Notes: generated by a model not told the origin, from the sequence alone. A DNA stretch of 64,000 nt from Adiantum capillus-veneris (GCA_014529385.2 CM043967.1:4027001-4091000), one strand, 5' to 3'; positions 36,249 to 48,364 are shown, numbered from the stretch's first letter. Made by a program: numbers and translations.

Positions 36249-37640
36249 GAGCATGCTATTGACCCTTACTTTAAACACATAATGTCAGCCCTTGCTTTGG
36301 GGAATAAAGAAGAACCATTCACCTTGCAGGATAGTTATCTTCTCCATGGCAATAGGCTATGTGGTACCCATTCCCTACGTGAGAAAGTCATGTATGAATC
36401 CCATGCTCCTCCCTATACGGGGCATAGAGGGGAGTAGAGACATGCTTCTATTGACCTACCATGAAAGTGGACATACAAGAGTATGCTTCAAAATGTGTGG
36501 TATGCCAAAAGACTAAGTATGATAGAGGGAAGCAACTTGGATTACTCCAGCCATTGCCAATCCCAAATTCACCCTGGGAGAGTATAACCATGGATTTTAT
36601 CTTTGGATTACCCAAGTCTATCCATGGGAATATGGGCAATAGCCAATAGGTTTAGCAAGCAAACACACTTTATTACTGTCAAAAATACTATTAAGGCACA
36701 CCAAATGGCAACTCTCTTCATATCCCAGATTTTCAAACACCATGGATTGCCAACATCCATTGTGTCAAATAGAGATCTTAGAATGACTAGTAATTTTTGA
36801 AAAGGTCTCTTTGAAAATCTAGGAACAAGATTGAATTTCTCTTTAACCTATCACACACAAACGGATGGCCAAAATGAGATAGCCAATCTTACGATTCTCA
36901 ATCTACTAAAGACTTATGTTACAGAAGTAGATCAATGCTCACAGTGAAAAATATACTTACTCCTTGTAGAGTATGTGTACATTAATATTGTCCATACTTC
37001 TATGGGAAAAGCACCATTTGAAATCATTGAGGGAAGACCTAAAAATCCCTTGCTACTTAAAGTACATGGGAAGATCTTCGCTGCCGATGAGTATAGCCAT
37101 GACCTACAAGAATCCTTTCAAAAGATTAAGGAGGCTATATCCATCTCTTAACAAAGGCAAAAAAAATTTGCTGGCAAGCACAGAAGGGCCTTAACATTTA
37201 AAGAAAATGATTGGGTCACTTAAATTTTCCAAGGCTTAATTAAGGCAAACGACGTGCAAAAATCCTACAAGCCATCCAAAGTATTATGGTAACTTAGCAA
37301 AAAAGATAATATGGTCCTTTTCAAATCTTGAAGCCAATCAATGAGATGGCTTATCAACTCAAGCTTCCCAACCATTGGCTCATACACAATGATTTTCATG
37401 TGAGCCTACTTAAGCCCTACAAAGGAGAGCCACCAAGTGAACCAATTTTTGAAGGCCCTCCCAAAATCGAAGACTAGAAAGAGGTGCTACAACCCGAAGC
37501 TATCCTTCGGCATGAAGACAAGGTCCTATGACATGGTAAGCTTATCCGAAGGTATCTTATTAAGTTCAAAAATTATCATTTTGAACATGCTAGAAGGATG
37601 CAAGAAATACAACTTAAGGACAGTATGAACCTTGTCAATG
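36249..37640 (+). pseudogene. Gypsy integrase and chromodomain-like tail
   Basis: A zinc-finger half (CVVCQKTKYDRGKQLGLLQP, 36490-36550) is followed by the catalytic core (SITMDFIFGLPKS; FSKQTHFITVKNTIKAHQMA; SIVSNRDLRMTS; YHTQTDGQNEIANLT) in shifting frames. The C-terminal part (37390-37640) reads FHVSLLKPYKGEPPSEPI then a degenerate segment resembling a chromodomain (KFKNYHFEHARRMQEIQL). That would place the element among chromoviruses, but the chromodomain call is tentative. Confidence 0.65.
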
Positions 37641-38021
37641 CTTACAATTCTACATTAGAGTAAGCAAATGTACATGTTTCTTTTAAATGATCAATGTTTT
37701 TGTCTTATAAGACTAATTCTCTTTTTATTGTGCACAAATTTAAGTAGTATTCATGCTTAGAATCATGTTTGTGATGACAACGTCTCTCAAACACCAAGTA
37801 GAATTTGTCCCTCTACTTGGGAGAATGAAATGGACTAAAGAGTAGACATGCTTGCGACAGCTACACCTCTCAAGCACCAAATGGATTAGTCATCCATCTT
37901 GGAATGATGTCGTAGGGTAAAAAGGTATCCTCTACCCGCTAAGAAAAAATTGACTAATGACTAAGGCTTTATCTCTTCTACCTCATAGTCGAAGACGACT
38001 ATGATTTCAAGAGAGAGGTAA

Positions 38022-38860
38022 TGTCATAAAATCTAATATCTAACCTACCCAAATGATTTTCTCATATTAAATTGATCATTTAATCTGTGAGAATAAATGG
38101 GAACAAGGGTTAGAATATAGAGACGTGCTTACAGATCTATCTCAACACGGGGCCAATGGTAAAGGGGTCCAAATGATGGTTTGTCAAAGAGCAAGGCTAA
38201 CTAATGGAGCTTAAGACCTTAGGGTTAGCTTCATTAAAGACCTCCAAAGGTTAGTGTTAAAAGTCCTTTGACCTTAGGCAAGCTAGGGCTGAGCTTGAGG
38301 TGGGAACCCGATCCAAGCTTGAGGTGCTTGTTGACTAAGGTGCTTGAGGTGCTTGAGGTGCTTGAGGTTAGATATACTCCCCCCCCCCCCCCCCCCCCCC
38401 ACACACACACATTGTATGAGTTGCAAAGTGCAAGTGCTCCATCTCCTTCTCCAAGCTTGTAGAGAAGTTGAGAGCCTACACCAACACTCTTGGCTATGGA
38501 ATGCAAATCCAACCAAGAGCCATGCTCCAATGCTTAAGCTTGCCATCTTCTCCATCTTGATTACTATGCTATTATGTATGCTAAGCAAGAAGAGGGATGT
38601 TAAGTGAGGAACTATTTCTTTCTCCTATGAATGTTTCTTCTTCCTCTTCCCTATCCTCATTCCCCGCTAGCTCTCTCCACCTTTGAAGGTGTTTGAGGCC
38701 TTGGGACTGAGGCTGGCGATGGTTAATGCTTTTTACAAAGTCCATGTTATGCTCGTGATGCATGAAGCTTTCCGTCTTCGTTGTATCACCTAGGTCACAA
38801 GGAACACAAAGATTGTATTGTACCAAGTCTCTCTTGATGGGAAGGCCAACAGTTCTGACA
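38022..38860 (+). repeat. Gypsy 3' LTR
   Basis: Starts TGTCATAAAATCTAATATC and ends AGTTCTGACA. Aligns with the 5' LTR at 27505-28806 except for an internal deletion of about 460 bp at the minisatellite/poly-C junction (38340-38400). Differences are scattered, suggesting an old insertion compared with the copia element at 41-47 kb. Confidence 0.75.
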
Positions 38861-39728
<868 letters not shown>

Positions 39729-39935
39729 AGGCCTGAAGAGCGCGTGCAAGAGCGTGTGTGTGTGTTCAACAATGGAGAAGAGAGGAGACGCAGGTTTGGG
39801 TGGACTCCAAACACACTAGTGTTAGGGTTATGAGTCCTTATTCTTTTATGTAGAATGAATGGTCAGTGTTAGTTCCCGGTAGTCTCCGGCCGCACAACAC
39901 TTAGGCGCGGCACATAGGGCTTTACCACCCCAACA
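39729..39935 (-). repeat. Copia LTR arm 1 (inverted copy of 40371-40563)
   Basis: Contains ctccggccgcacaacactta and ends CCAACA at 39935. Directly after it, accttccacttaaagg reads on the minus strand as a polypurine tract, so this is the LTR at the 3' end of a minus-strand element. Confidence 0.7.
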
Positions 39936-39944
39936 ACCTTCCAC

Positions 39945-40190
39945 TTAAAGGACAATGTGCCTTTAAGCTGGGGTGACAATGTATATATATATACAATACA
40001 GGTAGACAATGATCATGATCATCTACCCAATGCCCATGAGTGCTCGACAATGTGCAAACCGCTCTGAAGGTAAGCCCTTTGTTAGAAGCTCAACAGGGTT
40101 TTCAGTGGTGAGAATCTTGGCAAGCTGCAATCGCTTGTCCTCAAGCACCTCACGAATGAAGTGATACTTCACATCCACAGGCTATGTTTT
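39945..40190 (-). pseudogene. Copia RNase H C-terminal piece
   Basis: On the minus strand it reads VDVKYHFIREVLEDKRLQLA, then KILTTENPVELLTKGLPSER, typical of the last 60 residues of a Ty1/copia polyprotein. It is followed correctly by a polypurine tract and the LTR arm at 39935. Confidence 0.75.
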
Positions 40191-40370
40191 TGAATTCACT
40201 GGAGGTGCAATTTCATGGCGATCTCGTTTGCAAGATTGTGTTACCTTGTGTACTACTGAGGCTGAATATGTTGCAGCTTCAGAAGCTTGCAAGGAAGCTA
40301 TATGGCTTGGTCGGCTGCTGGGAGACTTGGGAATCAATGTTGAGATGCATGTGTTACATTGTGATAGCCA
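40191..40370 (+). pseudogene. Copia RNase H core piece, inverted relative to its neighbour
   Basis: On the plus strand it reads CTTEAEYVAASEACKEAIWL, then GRLLGDLGINVEMHVLHCDS, the RNase H region that should immediately precede the piece at 39945-40190 but lies in the opposite orientation. At 40371 it runs straight into an inverted LTR copy. Confidence 0.75.
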
Positions 40371-40563
40371 ATGTGCCGCACCTAAGTGTTGTGCGGCCGG
40401 AGACTACCGGGAACTAACATTGACATTCATTCTACATAAAAGAATAAGGACTCATAACCCTAACACTATTGTGTTTTGAGTCCACCCAAACCTGTGTCTC
40501 CTCTCTTCTCCATTGCTGCACACACACACACACGCGCGCTCTCGCACACGGTCTTCAACTAGG
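40371..40563 (+). repeat. Copia LTR arm 2 (inverted copy of 39729-39920)
   Basis: Starts atgtgccgcacctaagtgtt and is the reverse complement of arm 1 across almost its entire length, with a few mismatches and small indels. Confidence 0.8.
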
Positions 40564-41467
40564 CCCACGCGTGAAGCACTCTAAAGTCTTCTTCTACGTC
40601 AAGTTGCAACAGTTGCGCCGTAATAGGTGGGTGGGCCTAAGAATGGAAAACCTGAAGCGATGTGCATGCACATGAGAGCAGAGTTTGCCATAGTGTGAAG
40701 GAATTGCTCAGGTGGTAGCTTAGTCCTTAGTGTAGGGTTTGCCTATGAGGCTATGCCTGACGTCCCGTAACATCTGTCTGTCCATCACAGTAGTGTGCTC
40801 ATAGTAGTGCACACACATAACTTGAGGATTCCTGCCCCATGTGTGGGATAAGGTTGTGGTGGCAGCCTGCAATAAAACTGGGGAGTCCTCTTCGTCTTTT
40901 CCCTTTCAGTGCATGTGTGAGGACTTTGAGTGAAGCTTCCATTGCCCCCCCCCCCCCCTCTCTCTCTCTCAAAACCATGGTGGCCGACTTATTTAGATGC
41001 GCGCATTCGCAAACCTTGCAAAACAAGAAGTTGTTTGTTTTAATGTTATAATAAATGCAGGCATCTTTGTGATGATACCATGTTTTTTTTAATGTACTTC
41101 TAATCCTATTTTACCCTTAGCCCGGTGTTGCACACTTTAGCCTTCTAATCTTAGGGTTGAGCGGTAGACTCTCCATCTCTTTTATTGACGTTGTTGGGAA
41201 AACTCAAATTTGCAAACATGCAAATGCCCTCTAGGGTAGATTCAAAGAGAAATTTTTGCAAAAAAGGGCAATTTTTGCAAGTTAATTTTATTTTTAAAAC
41301 TTTTTCAACTGGATTTTCTCCTTTTCCTCCTTCCTCCAACAAGCTGATTTGGTTTTTCAACTGACTCAAGGCTAAGCTGATTGAGTCAAGGCTACAAAAA
41401 TGTTGCCGTTGATGAGAGTTTTAGCTCAATGCCACTCCAATTTTTATAGGGAGACAAGGGAAGTTTC
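40564..41467. other. No recognisable gene
   Basis: Mixed-composition DNA containing a short C/CT tract (40946-40970). No domain, tRNA or repeat boundary could be supported. Confidence 0.4.
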
Positions 41468-41472
41468 TGTAA

Positions 41473-41556
41473 TGTTAGGAAATAAGACGTAGCTAAATAG
41501 ATAATTGAGTAGATTACTTAATGGAGAGAGACAGATTTATATACACGAGATTATAG

Positions 41557-41623
<67 letters not shown>

Positions 41624-42295
41624 CACGATATACGTGGTTCACCCAATGTGGGCTACGTCCACGGGAAAGCAGCCACTCAATGGCTTTAGTACTTCAAAAC
41701 AAAAAGTAGTTTACAAAGGGATTATACCCTTAATGGAGCTCCCGCCTTGCTTCACTCTCACCACCTCACACTCACCTTGTTGCATCAACTTCACACTATG
41801 AAATGTGTGTAGAAATGGCCTCCTTTTATAGGCCAAAAGGGCTGCCCTCTCTTATGAGAGACAGCCATGTGTAGCCGCCCTTGTGCGAATAAGTCCAAAT
41901 CGGACCCTCCAATCTGCCCATGTGTGGCCACCCTTGAGAAGACAAGTCCGCTTTTGAATTCGGCCACCGGCCACCGGCCATTGACTTCCGACCACCGGCC
42001 ATCGGCCATTGACTACCAGCCACTGGCCAACCAACCGGTTGTTTTCCGACCACTTTTCGGCCGCCGTCCGGCCATAATATTCTGGCGAAAAGGAACATTC
42101 CGGCGAAAAAAAAATCTCGGGGCCCTCCGCCCCCGAGGCCTTTAAAGTTGCCCCTGATTCTTGTCCGTGAAAATTTTGGTTTCTGGTGAGTGATTTTCCT
42201 TCACGCACGATGGCTTCTCCTCATAATGGGGGCCTTACAAATGTGCGCTTTTACCACATAAAATTACAAGGGTAAATCAAGCTCCATACTTAACA
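41473..42295 (-). repeat. Copia 3' LTR (823 bp)
   Basis: Pairs with 46313-47093. Carries a 59-base GA run (41561-41619), longer than the 35 bases in the other LTR, and an extra aaggaacattccggcg segment near 42087. TGTTAGG at one end and TAACA at the other. Confidence 0.95.
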
Positions 42296-42307
42296 ATCTC
42301 CCACTTG
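42296..42307 (-). promoter_or_regulatory. Polypurine tract
   Basis: On the minus strand CAAGTGGGAGAT directly precedes the 3' LTR; it would prime plus-strand DNA synthesis. Confidence 0.8.
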
Positions 42308-42355
42308 GAGACTGATCTCCAAACCAAACCTGTGACTGCTTTCCATTCTGACTTC

Positions 42356-45300
42356 TTATCCTTGAATGCCGATTGAAGATGAGCAAAAGCTCAACTTCTC
42401 CTTGTTGACCACCTTTGTAAACATGTCTGCAGGATTTTCACTTGTATGCACCTTTCCTAGCTTTAGTTGTCCCTCTTCCAAAAGAGTGCGTATGAAGTGA
42501 TATCTCACCTCAATGTGCTTTGTCCTTGAATGAAAGGCTGAGTTCTTCGCAAGATGGATAGCTCTTTGGCTATCATTGTACAAGACACAATTGTCTTGTT
42601 TGAATCCAAGCTCTTCTAAGAATCTGTGAAGCCACAGAATTTCTTTGCTTGCCTCCGTCATTGCTACATACTCTGCTTCCGTGGTAGAAAGTGAAACCAC
42701 TTTCTGCAGCTTTGAAGCCCAGCTTACTGCTGTGCCTCCAACCGTGAACACATAGCCAGTAGTGCTCCTTCGAGTATCTTTGTCACCTGCCATATCTGCA
42801 TCAGCATACCCTTCTAGAAAAATATCAGTTCCTCCAAAATACAAAGCATTTATTGTTGTTCCTTTTAGATACCTCAGTATCCACTTCACAGCTTGCCAAT
42901 GCTCTTTACCTGGGTTGTCCATGAACCTACTCACAACTCCCACTGCATGTGCAATGTCTGGCCTTGTCCAGACCATAGCATACATTAGAGAACTTACCGC
43001 TGCAGCATATGGAACTTTAGACATATAGGCTATCTCCTCTTGTGTCTTTGGACACATATCCTTCGTTAGTTTAAAATGACCAGCCAAAGGTGTAGAAACT
43101 GGTTTTGCATTTTGCATTGCAAACCTTTCTAGTACCTTCTTGATGTAATCTTCTTGAGATAGCTTTATTGTCTTCTTCGTCCTGTCCCTTGATATTTTCA
43201 TACCAAGTATCCTCTTTGCAGCACCTAAATCTTTCATTGAAAAAGATTTGGACAGCTCCTCTTTTAGGTCTTTGATGTCCTGCATGTTAGCACTTGCAAT
43301 CAACATGTCATCAACATACAACATTAGGATGATGAATTTCCCATCTCCCAAATTCTTCGTGTAGACACAGTGATCGGAGTTGCATCTTGTGAATACATGA
43401 TCCAACATCCATCGATCAAACTTCAAGTACCATTGTCTTGATGCTTGCTTTAAACCATACAAGCTCTTCTTTAATCTGCAAACCATTTTCTCCTTACCTT
43501 TTACTTCATACCCCTTTGGTTGAAGCATGTAGATTTCCTCCTCTAAGTCACCGTGAGGGAATGCCGTATTTACATCCATTTGCTCGAGATTTAGATCATG
43601 AGCAGCCACAAGGCTTAAGACAAGCCTAATTGAGTTCATTTTTACAACAGGAGAAAATATTTCATTGAAGTCAATACCTTTCTTTTGAGAAAAACCTTTT
43701 ACCACAAGCCTAAACTTGTACCTTTTCTTCCCACCTTCTTCTTCCTTCAGCTTGTACACCCATTTGTTTTGAAGTGCCCGCTTACCTTTAGGCAACTCAA
43801 CCAACTCCCATGTTTGGTTGCGATGTAGTGAGTCCATCTCCACTTGCATGCTCTTCGTCCATTCTTCTTTGGATTCATGTTGCATAGCTTCTTCATATGA
43901 TTCCGGCTCTCCAGAATCTGAGATCAAGAGATGGTTGAAGGAAGGAACAAACCTTTCTGGAGGTCTACTTGCTCTTGTAGATCTTCGGGGAATAGGTTGA
44001 GGCTCCTCATTTGGTTGACGTTGTTGCACATTGTCACCGTTTGCAGTCCTTGAGTCTTCACCGTCCTCAAGCTCCATGTACTCATCACCTGTTTCTTTTG
44101 TTTGTTTTCTTTCCAAGTAATCTTTGTACATATTTTGTTCGTTAAAAATTACATCCCTACTCCTTAATATTTTACCATCTTTAGGATTCCATAGGCGATA
44201 CCCAAAGTCTCCTTCTCCATAGCCAATGAAGAAACACTTTTTGGACTTTGCATCTAGCTTTGATCTTAGGCTTCTATCTATGTGCATGAAAGCCTCACAC
44301 CCAAACATTTTGAGAAATGCATAATTCACCGGTTTACCTGTCCATGCCTCTTCTGGAACTCCCCCATCCAATGCCGTTGAGGGTGACCGATTGATTAAGT
44401 ACACAAACGTACTTACAGCTTCCGCCCAAAGCTCAAGCGGTAGGCCTGCATGTAGCCGCATGCTTCGTGTTCGTTCCATGATTGTCATGTTCATCCTTTC
44501 CGAAATCCCATTTTGTTGAGGTGTCCTTGGGGTTGTCCTTTGCCTCCGAATGCCATTGCTAGCACAAAAGCTTTCAAAAGCTTGGCTGCAATATTCGCCT
44601 CCATTGTCGGATCTGAGGCATTTAACCTTGGTACCTGTTTCATTCTCCACAAAGGCTTTCCACCTTTGAAATATGGAAAATACATCGGATTTATTCTTCA
44701 TGACATAAACCCATGTTTTTCTAGTCGCATCGTCTATGAATGTTACATAGTACAATGAGCCACCAAGTGATGGTGTACTTGCAGGACCCCAAACATCAGA
44801 ATGAACCAACTCAAGTTTTTTATTTTTTCTTTCATTTCCTGATTTTTGAAATTTTACCCTCTTTTGTTTACCATAAACACAATCTTCACAGAACTCTAAG
44901 TCCACTTCTTTCAAACCTGGTAGAAGCTTCTTTGTTTGAAGGATTTGCATTCCTTTGGCACTCATATGCCCAAGTCGGTAGTGCCACACCGCACTGTCAA
45001 CTTCTGTAGTTGCTGCACAAGCTGAAGGTTGCGTGCTAACAGTACACAAGTAAAGTGTACCGACTTTTTCACCCTTGGCAACCACCAAAGATCCCTTTGA
45101 GATCTTCCACCGTTTGTTTCCGAATGCAATGGTGTGACCTTCATCGTCCAATTGTCCTGTAGAGATCAAATTTTTGCGAAGAGAAGGAACATGCCTAACA
45201 TCTTTAAGCTTCCATTCATTTTCGTTAGCAGTTTTGACAGAAACTATACCTTTGCCGACAATCTCACAAGCTTCATCATCTCCCAAGTATACATACCCAA

Positions 45301-45436
45301 AATTACCTTTGGTGTAGTCTTGGAAATGTTGCTTGTGTGGTGTCGCATGGAATGAAGCCCCGGAATCTACTATCCAGGAATTAGACACATTGTCTAATGA
45401 GAGAATTAGAGCATCTTGCTCTACTTTACCTGCCAC
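42356..45436 (-). CDS. Copia Pol: protease, integrase, reverse transcriptase, RNase H (1026 aa, open)
   Basis: A single open frame. Protease: WIVDSGASFHAT with D24-S25-G26. Integrase: zinc-binding H152/H157/C183/C186, then catalytic D214 (HSDVW), D277 (RSDNGG) and E313 (SERMN), an exact D-D-35-E spacing. RT: D621 in EQMDVNTAF and YVDD at 707-710. RNase H: D879 (YADADMAG), E920 (STTEAEY), D955 (YNDSQ). It ends in FTKVV...IGIQG. The first Met is at 45436, but the frame is open upstream to a TGA at 45577-45575 and includes the gag zinc knuckle CWNCGKKGHVKKDC (about 45532-45489), so Pol was originally translated as one gag-pol chain. All catalytic residues are present. Confidence 0.95.
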   Translation of the reverse strand: MAGKVEQDALILSLDNVSNSWIVDSGASFHATPHKQHFQDYTKGNFGYVYLGDDEACEIVGKGIVSVKTANENEWKLKDVRHVPSLRKNLISTGQLDDEGHTIAFGNKRWKISKGSLVVAKGEKVGTLYLCTVSTQPSACAATTEVDSAVWHYRLGHMSAKGMQILQTKKLLPGLKEVDLEFCEDCVYGKQKRVKFQKSGNERKNKKLELVHSDVWGPASTPSLGGSLYYVTFIDDATRKTWVYVMKNKSDVFSIFQRWKAFVENETGTKVKCLRSDNGGEYCSQAFESFCASNGIRRQRTTPRTPQQNGISERMNMTIMERTRSMRLHAGLPLELWAEAVSTFVYLINRSPSTALDGGVPEEAWTGKPVNYAFLKMFGCEAFMHIDRSLRSKLDAKSKKCFFIGYGEGDFGYRLWNPKDGKILRSRDVIFNEQNMYKDYLERKQTKETGDEYMELEDGEDSRTANGDNVQQRQPNEEPQPIPRRSTRASRPPERFVPSFNHLLISDSGEPESYEEAMQHESKEEWTKSMQVEMDSLHRNQTWELVELPKGKRALQNKWVYKLKEEEGGKKRYKFRLVVKGFSQKKGIDFNEIFSPVVKMNSIRLVLSLVAAHDLNLEQMDVNTAFPHGDLEEEIYMLQPKGYEVKGKEKMVCRLKKSLYGLKQASRQWYLKFDRWMLDHVFTRCNSDHCVYTKNLGDGKFIILMLYVDDMLIASANMQDIKDLKEELSKSFSMKDLGAAKRILGMKISRDRTKKTIKLSQEDYIKKVLERFAMQNAKPVSTPLAGHFKLTKDMCPKTQEEIAYMSKVPYAAAVSSLMYAMVWTRPDIAHAVGVVSRFMDNPGKEHWQAVKWILRYLKGTTINALYFGGTDIFLEGYADADMAGDKDTRRSTTGYVFTVGGTAVSWASKLQKVVSLSTTEAEYVAMTEASKEILWLHRFLEELGFKQDNCVLYNDSQRAIHLAKNSAFHSRTKHIEVRYHFIRTLLEEGQLKLGKVHTSENPADMFTKVVNKEKLSFCSSSIGIQG

Positions 45437-46248
45437 ATTGGCCTCCGATGTTGGCTTGTTGTCTTGAAACTCTGTCTCCTTCTTCTTCTTGGACCAGCAA
45501 TCCTTCTTGACGTGGCCCTTCTTGCCGCAGTTCCAACATTCAAGAACCGACTTTGTGCGTGACTTGCTCCGCCTTCAGCGATCACGACCCTTTTGGTTTT
45601 TGAACCTCTCCTTAAGCCTTCCTCTTGTTTCCACTGATAGTGCAGCACTTGATGATTCTCATGTGCTTCTCCTTCGCATTTCCTTGCTTAGGAGAACACC
45701 CACAACATCATCAAACTTAAGAGTATTTGTGCCAGAGATATAATTACTTACAGCCATCACAAGGCTGTCCCAACTATCCGGTAGAGATGATAGTATAAGG
45801 AGAGCTCGCACTTCGTCATCGAAATTGATTTTCACTGATCGAAGTTGACTTATGTTTGTGTTAAAGTCATTTAGGTGTTCTGCAACAACGAACCATTCTC
45901 TGCCATCTTTAGATTGAACAAGCGCTTCATAAGAAATACCTTATTGGATGCCGATGGTTTCTCGTTGAAGTGGTCAAGTGACTTCATCAAGTCCTCCGTG
46001 GTCTTCATCTCCGAAACATTGAAGGCCACCATTGACGCCAAGCTTAACCGGATTGTTCCCAGTGCCTTTCGATCAAGGACAATCCATGCTTCATCTGCCA
46101 TTGTTGCGGGCTTCTTCGCAAGAACGCCTAGTGGCAAATAGAGGTCCTTCTGGTAGAGATAGTGTTCAATCTGCATCTTCCAATGTTGGTAGTTTTTGCC
46201 GTTGAACCTCTCAATCTTGAACTTCCCTTCCTCCGCCATAACTCCCAC
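45437..46248 (-). pseudogene. Copia gag (one frameshift, two stops)
   Basis: ORF 46248-45871 starts MGVMAEEGKFKIERFNGKNY (the usual copia gag N-terminus with GxNYxxWK) and ends prematurely after ENGSLLQNT because of a frameshift near 45885-45890. The downstream frame continues VAEHLNDFNTNISQLRSVKI and FDDVVGVLLSKEMRRRS. It is then interrupted by TGA at 45661-45659 and TGA at 45577-45575, before the zinc knuckle that is in frame with Pol. The lesions are few, matching a recent insertion. Confidence 0.85.
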
Positions 46249-46298
46249 TCAATTCAAGGAATCCTTTCCTTGAGATAATTTAGCTACGAGCAAACCTT

Positions 46299-46310
46299 GC
46301 TCTGATACCA
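46299..46310 (-). promoter_or_regulatory. Primer-binding site for tRNA-iMet
   Basis: Reads TGGTATCAGAGC on the minus strand, two bases downstream of the 5' LTR end. Confidence 0.92.
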
Positions 46311-46312
46311 GT

Positions 46313-46396
46313 TGTTAGGAAATAAGACGTAGCTAAATAGATAATTGAGTAGATTACTTAATGGAGAGAGACAGATTTATATACACGAGATTATAG

Positions 46397-46439
<43 letters not shown>

Positions 46440-47093
46440 CACGATATACGTGGTTCACCCAATGTGGGCTACGTCCACGAGAAAGCAGCCACTCAATGGC
46501 TTTAGTACTTCAAAACAAGAAGTAGTTTACAAACGGATTATACCCTTAATGGAGCTCCCGCCTTGCTTCACTCTCACCACCTCACACTCACCTTGTTGCA
46601 TCAACTTCACACTATGAAATGTTTGTAGAAATGGCCTCTTTTTATAGGCCAAAAGGGCTGCCCTCTCTTATGAGAGACAGCCATGTGTAGCCGCCCTTGT
46701 GCGAATAAGTCCAAATCGGACCCTCCAATCCGCCCATGTGTGGCCACCCTTGAGAAGACAAGTCCGCTTTTGAATTCGGCCACCGGCCACCGGCCATTGA
46801 CTTCCGACCACCGGCCATCGGCCATTGACTACCAGCCACCGGCCAACCAACCGATTGTTTTCTGACCACTTTTCGGCCGCCGTCCGGCCATAATATTCAG
46901 GCGAAAAAAAAATCTCGAGGTCCTCCGCCCCCGAGGCCTTTAAAGTTGCCCCTGATTCTTGTCCGTGAAAATTTTGGTTTCTGGTGAGTGATTTTCCTTC
47001 ACGCACGATGGCTTCTCCTCATAATGGGGGCCTTACAAATGTGCGCTTTTACCACAGAAAATTACAAGGGTAAATCAGGCTCCATACTTAACA
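46313..47093 (-). repeat. Copia 5' LTR (781 bp)
   Basis: Pairs with 41473-42295; TGTTAGG...TAACA. Contains the promoter of the element by position; GA run of 35 bases at 46401-46435. Confidence 0.95.
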
Positions 47094-47183
47094 TGTAAGG
47101 CCTTCAAAATAAAAAGTAGAGTCATCCTTTAAATTTAAACTAGATGAATGGTACTCATGGGGGTTGGTCGGCACGCGCGAGGC

Positions 47184-47188
<5 letters not shown>

Positions 47189-47244
<56 letters not shown>
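47189..47244. repeat. (GA)n microsatellite
   Basis: Uninterrupted GA run of 56 bases. Confidence 0.98.
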
Positions 47245-47246
<2 letters not shown>

Positions 47247-48311
47247 ATTCTTCCACTATTGGCAGCATGCAGGTTGCATCTTCAAGAACTGGAGCAAGAT
47301 TGATGGAATGGGCACACATTGCATGTGTATAATAAAAGATTAAACACAAGAAATTTAAGAAGATAGAGATATTTCTACAAGTAGTAGATACGAGATACTA
47401 TTTTGATTGAAGCATAAAAATAAAAATGGAAAAACATATAAAAATAAATATATGGATAAATAATAAAAATAAATATATAAACACAATAAGTTTAGAATGA
47501 AACGAAACAAATAAAGAATGATAGAGAAATGTGTATAATTAGTAGACAATGAAGTTGAGATTGAAAACTAAAACACAATAAATTTAGAGTAGACAAATAT
47601 TGTGAATAGTAAATGTCAACAATGACATGTTTGGAGCTCGATCAGCATGAGCTCTACAAGTTTACTAAAACCGTTCAGCATGAGGTCATCAAGCAAATCT
47701 CTTTGTGCTTTAAAGAGTGTAAGGAACAAGCTGAAGCCTTGAAAGAGCAAGTATTCAACTGAGGGAATGAAGTTCACTCCTTGAAAGCAGCTATTAGTCA
47801 TTTGCATGCTATTGATATGAGGGTTATCCATATAGTTATGTCTGGTGGTTTTGATGCACTGAGTAAGACATGTATTTGTGCAAGAGATAAGGCAAGTTGG
47901 GTTTGGGTATGAGGAATGGGTGCTCAAATTATATACACTAGGTGATGTTCCTCAACACTTGGAACAATATGTACACAACTATCAGTTGGAACAATATGTA
48001 CACAACTATGAACTCTGAGTATTCCACATGTAAGCTTAAGTTTTATCTTGGCTCTTTGCCATTTTGTTTTTTGCAGCCTTTCATACAAATACTACAATTG
48101 AAATGTTAGAAGGAGTTCATTGTCTTGGGGGATATAAAAGGATTTGTTGTGCAATTTAAGTGCAATCTTATATATATATATATAAGAAGGAAGGCCTTTA
48201 ATCCATGTGGTGAGATCTAAGGCCTTCCTTATCATTTCATTTAATCTTCCTTGCTGAGCCTTGCAATGCCAGATCTGATTATGCTTGCCAGATCTCCTTG
48301 CGAAGTGGCAC

Positions 48312-48313
<2 letters not shown>

Positions 48314-48361
<48 letters not shown>
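48314..48361. repeat. (CT)n microsatellite
   Basis: CT run of about 47 bases. Confidence 0.98.

Positions 48362-48364
<3 letters not shown>

Larger units (their letters stand above)
41473..47093 (-). mobile_element. Complete Ty1/copia LTR retrotransposon with TGTAA target duplication
   Basis: The 5621-bp element is flanked by TGTAA at 41468-41472 and 47094-47098. LTRs occupy 41473-42295 and 46313-47093, both TGTTAGG...TAACA. On the minus strand a tRNA-iMet primer site adjoins the 5' LTR and a polypurine tract adjoins the 3' LTR. gag-pol lies between, in copia order (protease, integrase, RT, RNase H). The LTRs differ by roughly 14 substitutions in about 730 aligned bases by eye, plus a 16-base indel and GA-repeat length, so the insertion is recent compared with others here. 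gag has a frameshift and two stop codons; pol is fully open. Confidence 0.95.

Noticed and set aside
40690-40760. Possible tRNA-like A box (ggtggtagcttagtcc)
   Set aside because: No B box at the proper spacing and no flanking duplication.
41791-42208. Trp/Gly-rich open frames (WPVAGSQWPMAGG) in both copies of the copia LTR
   Set aside because: They lie inside LTRs, in a CCGGCCA-rich tandem segment, and are copied only because the LTR is duplicated.
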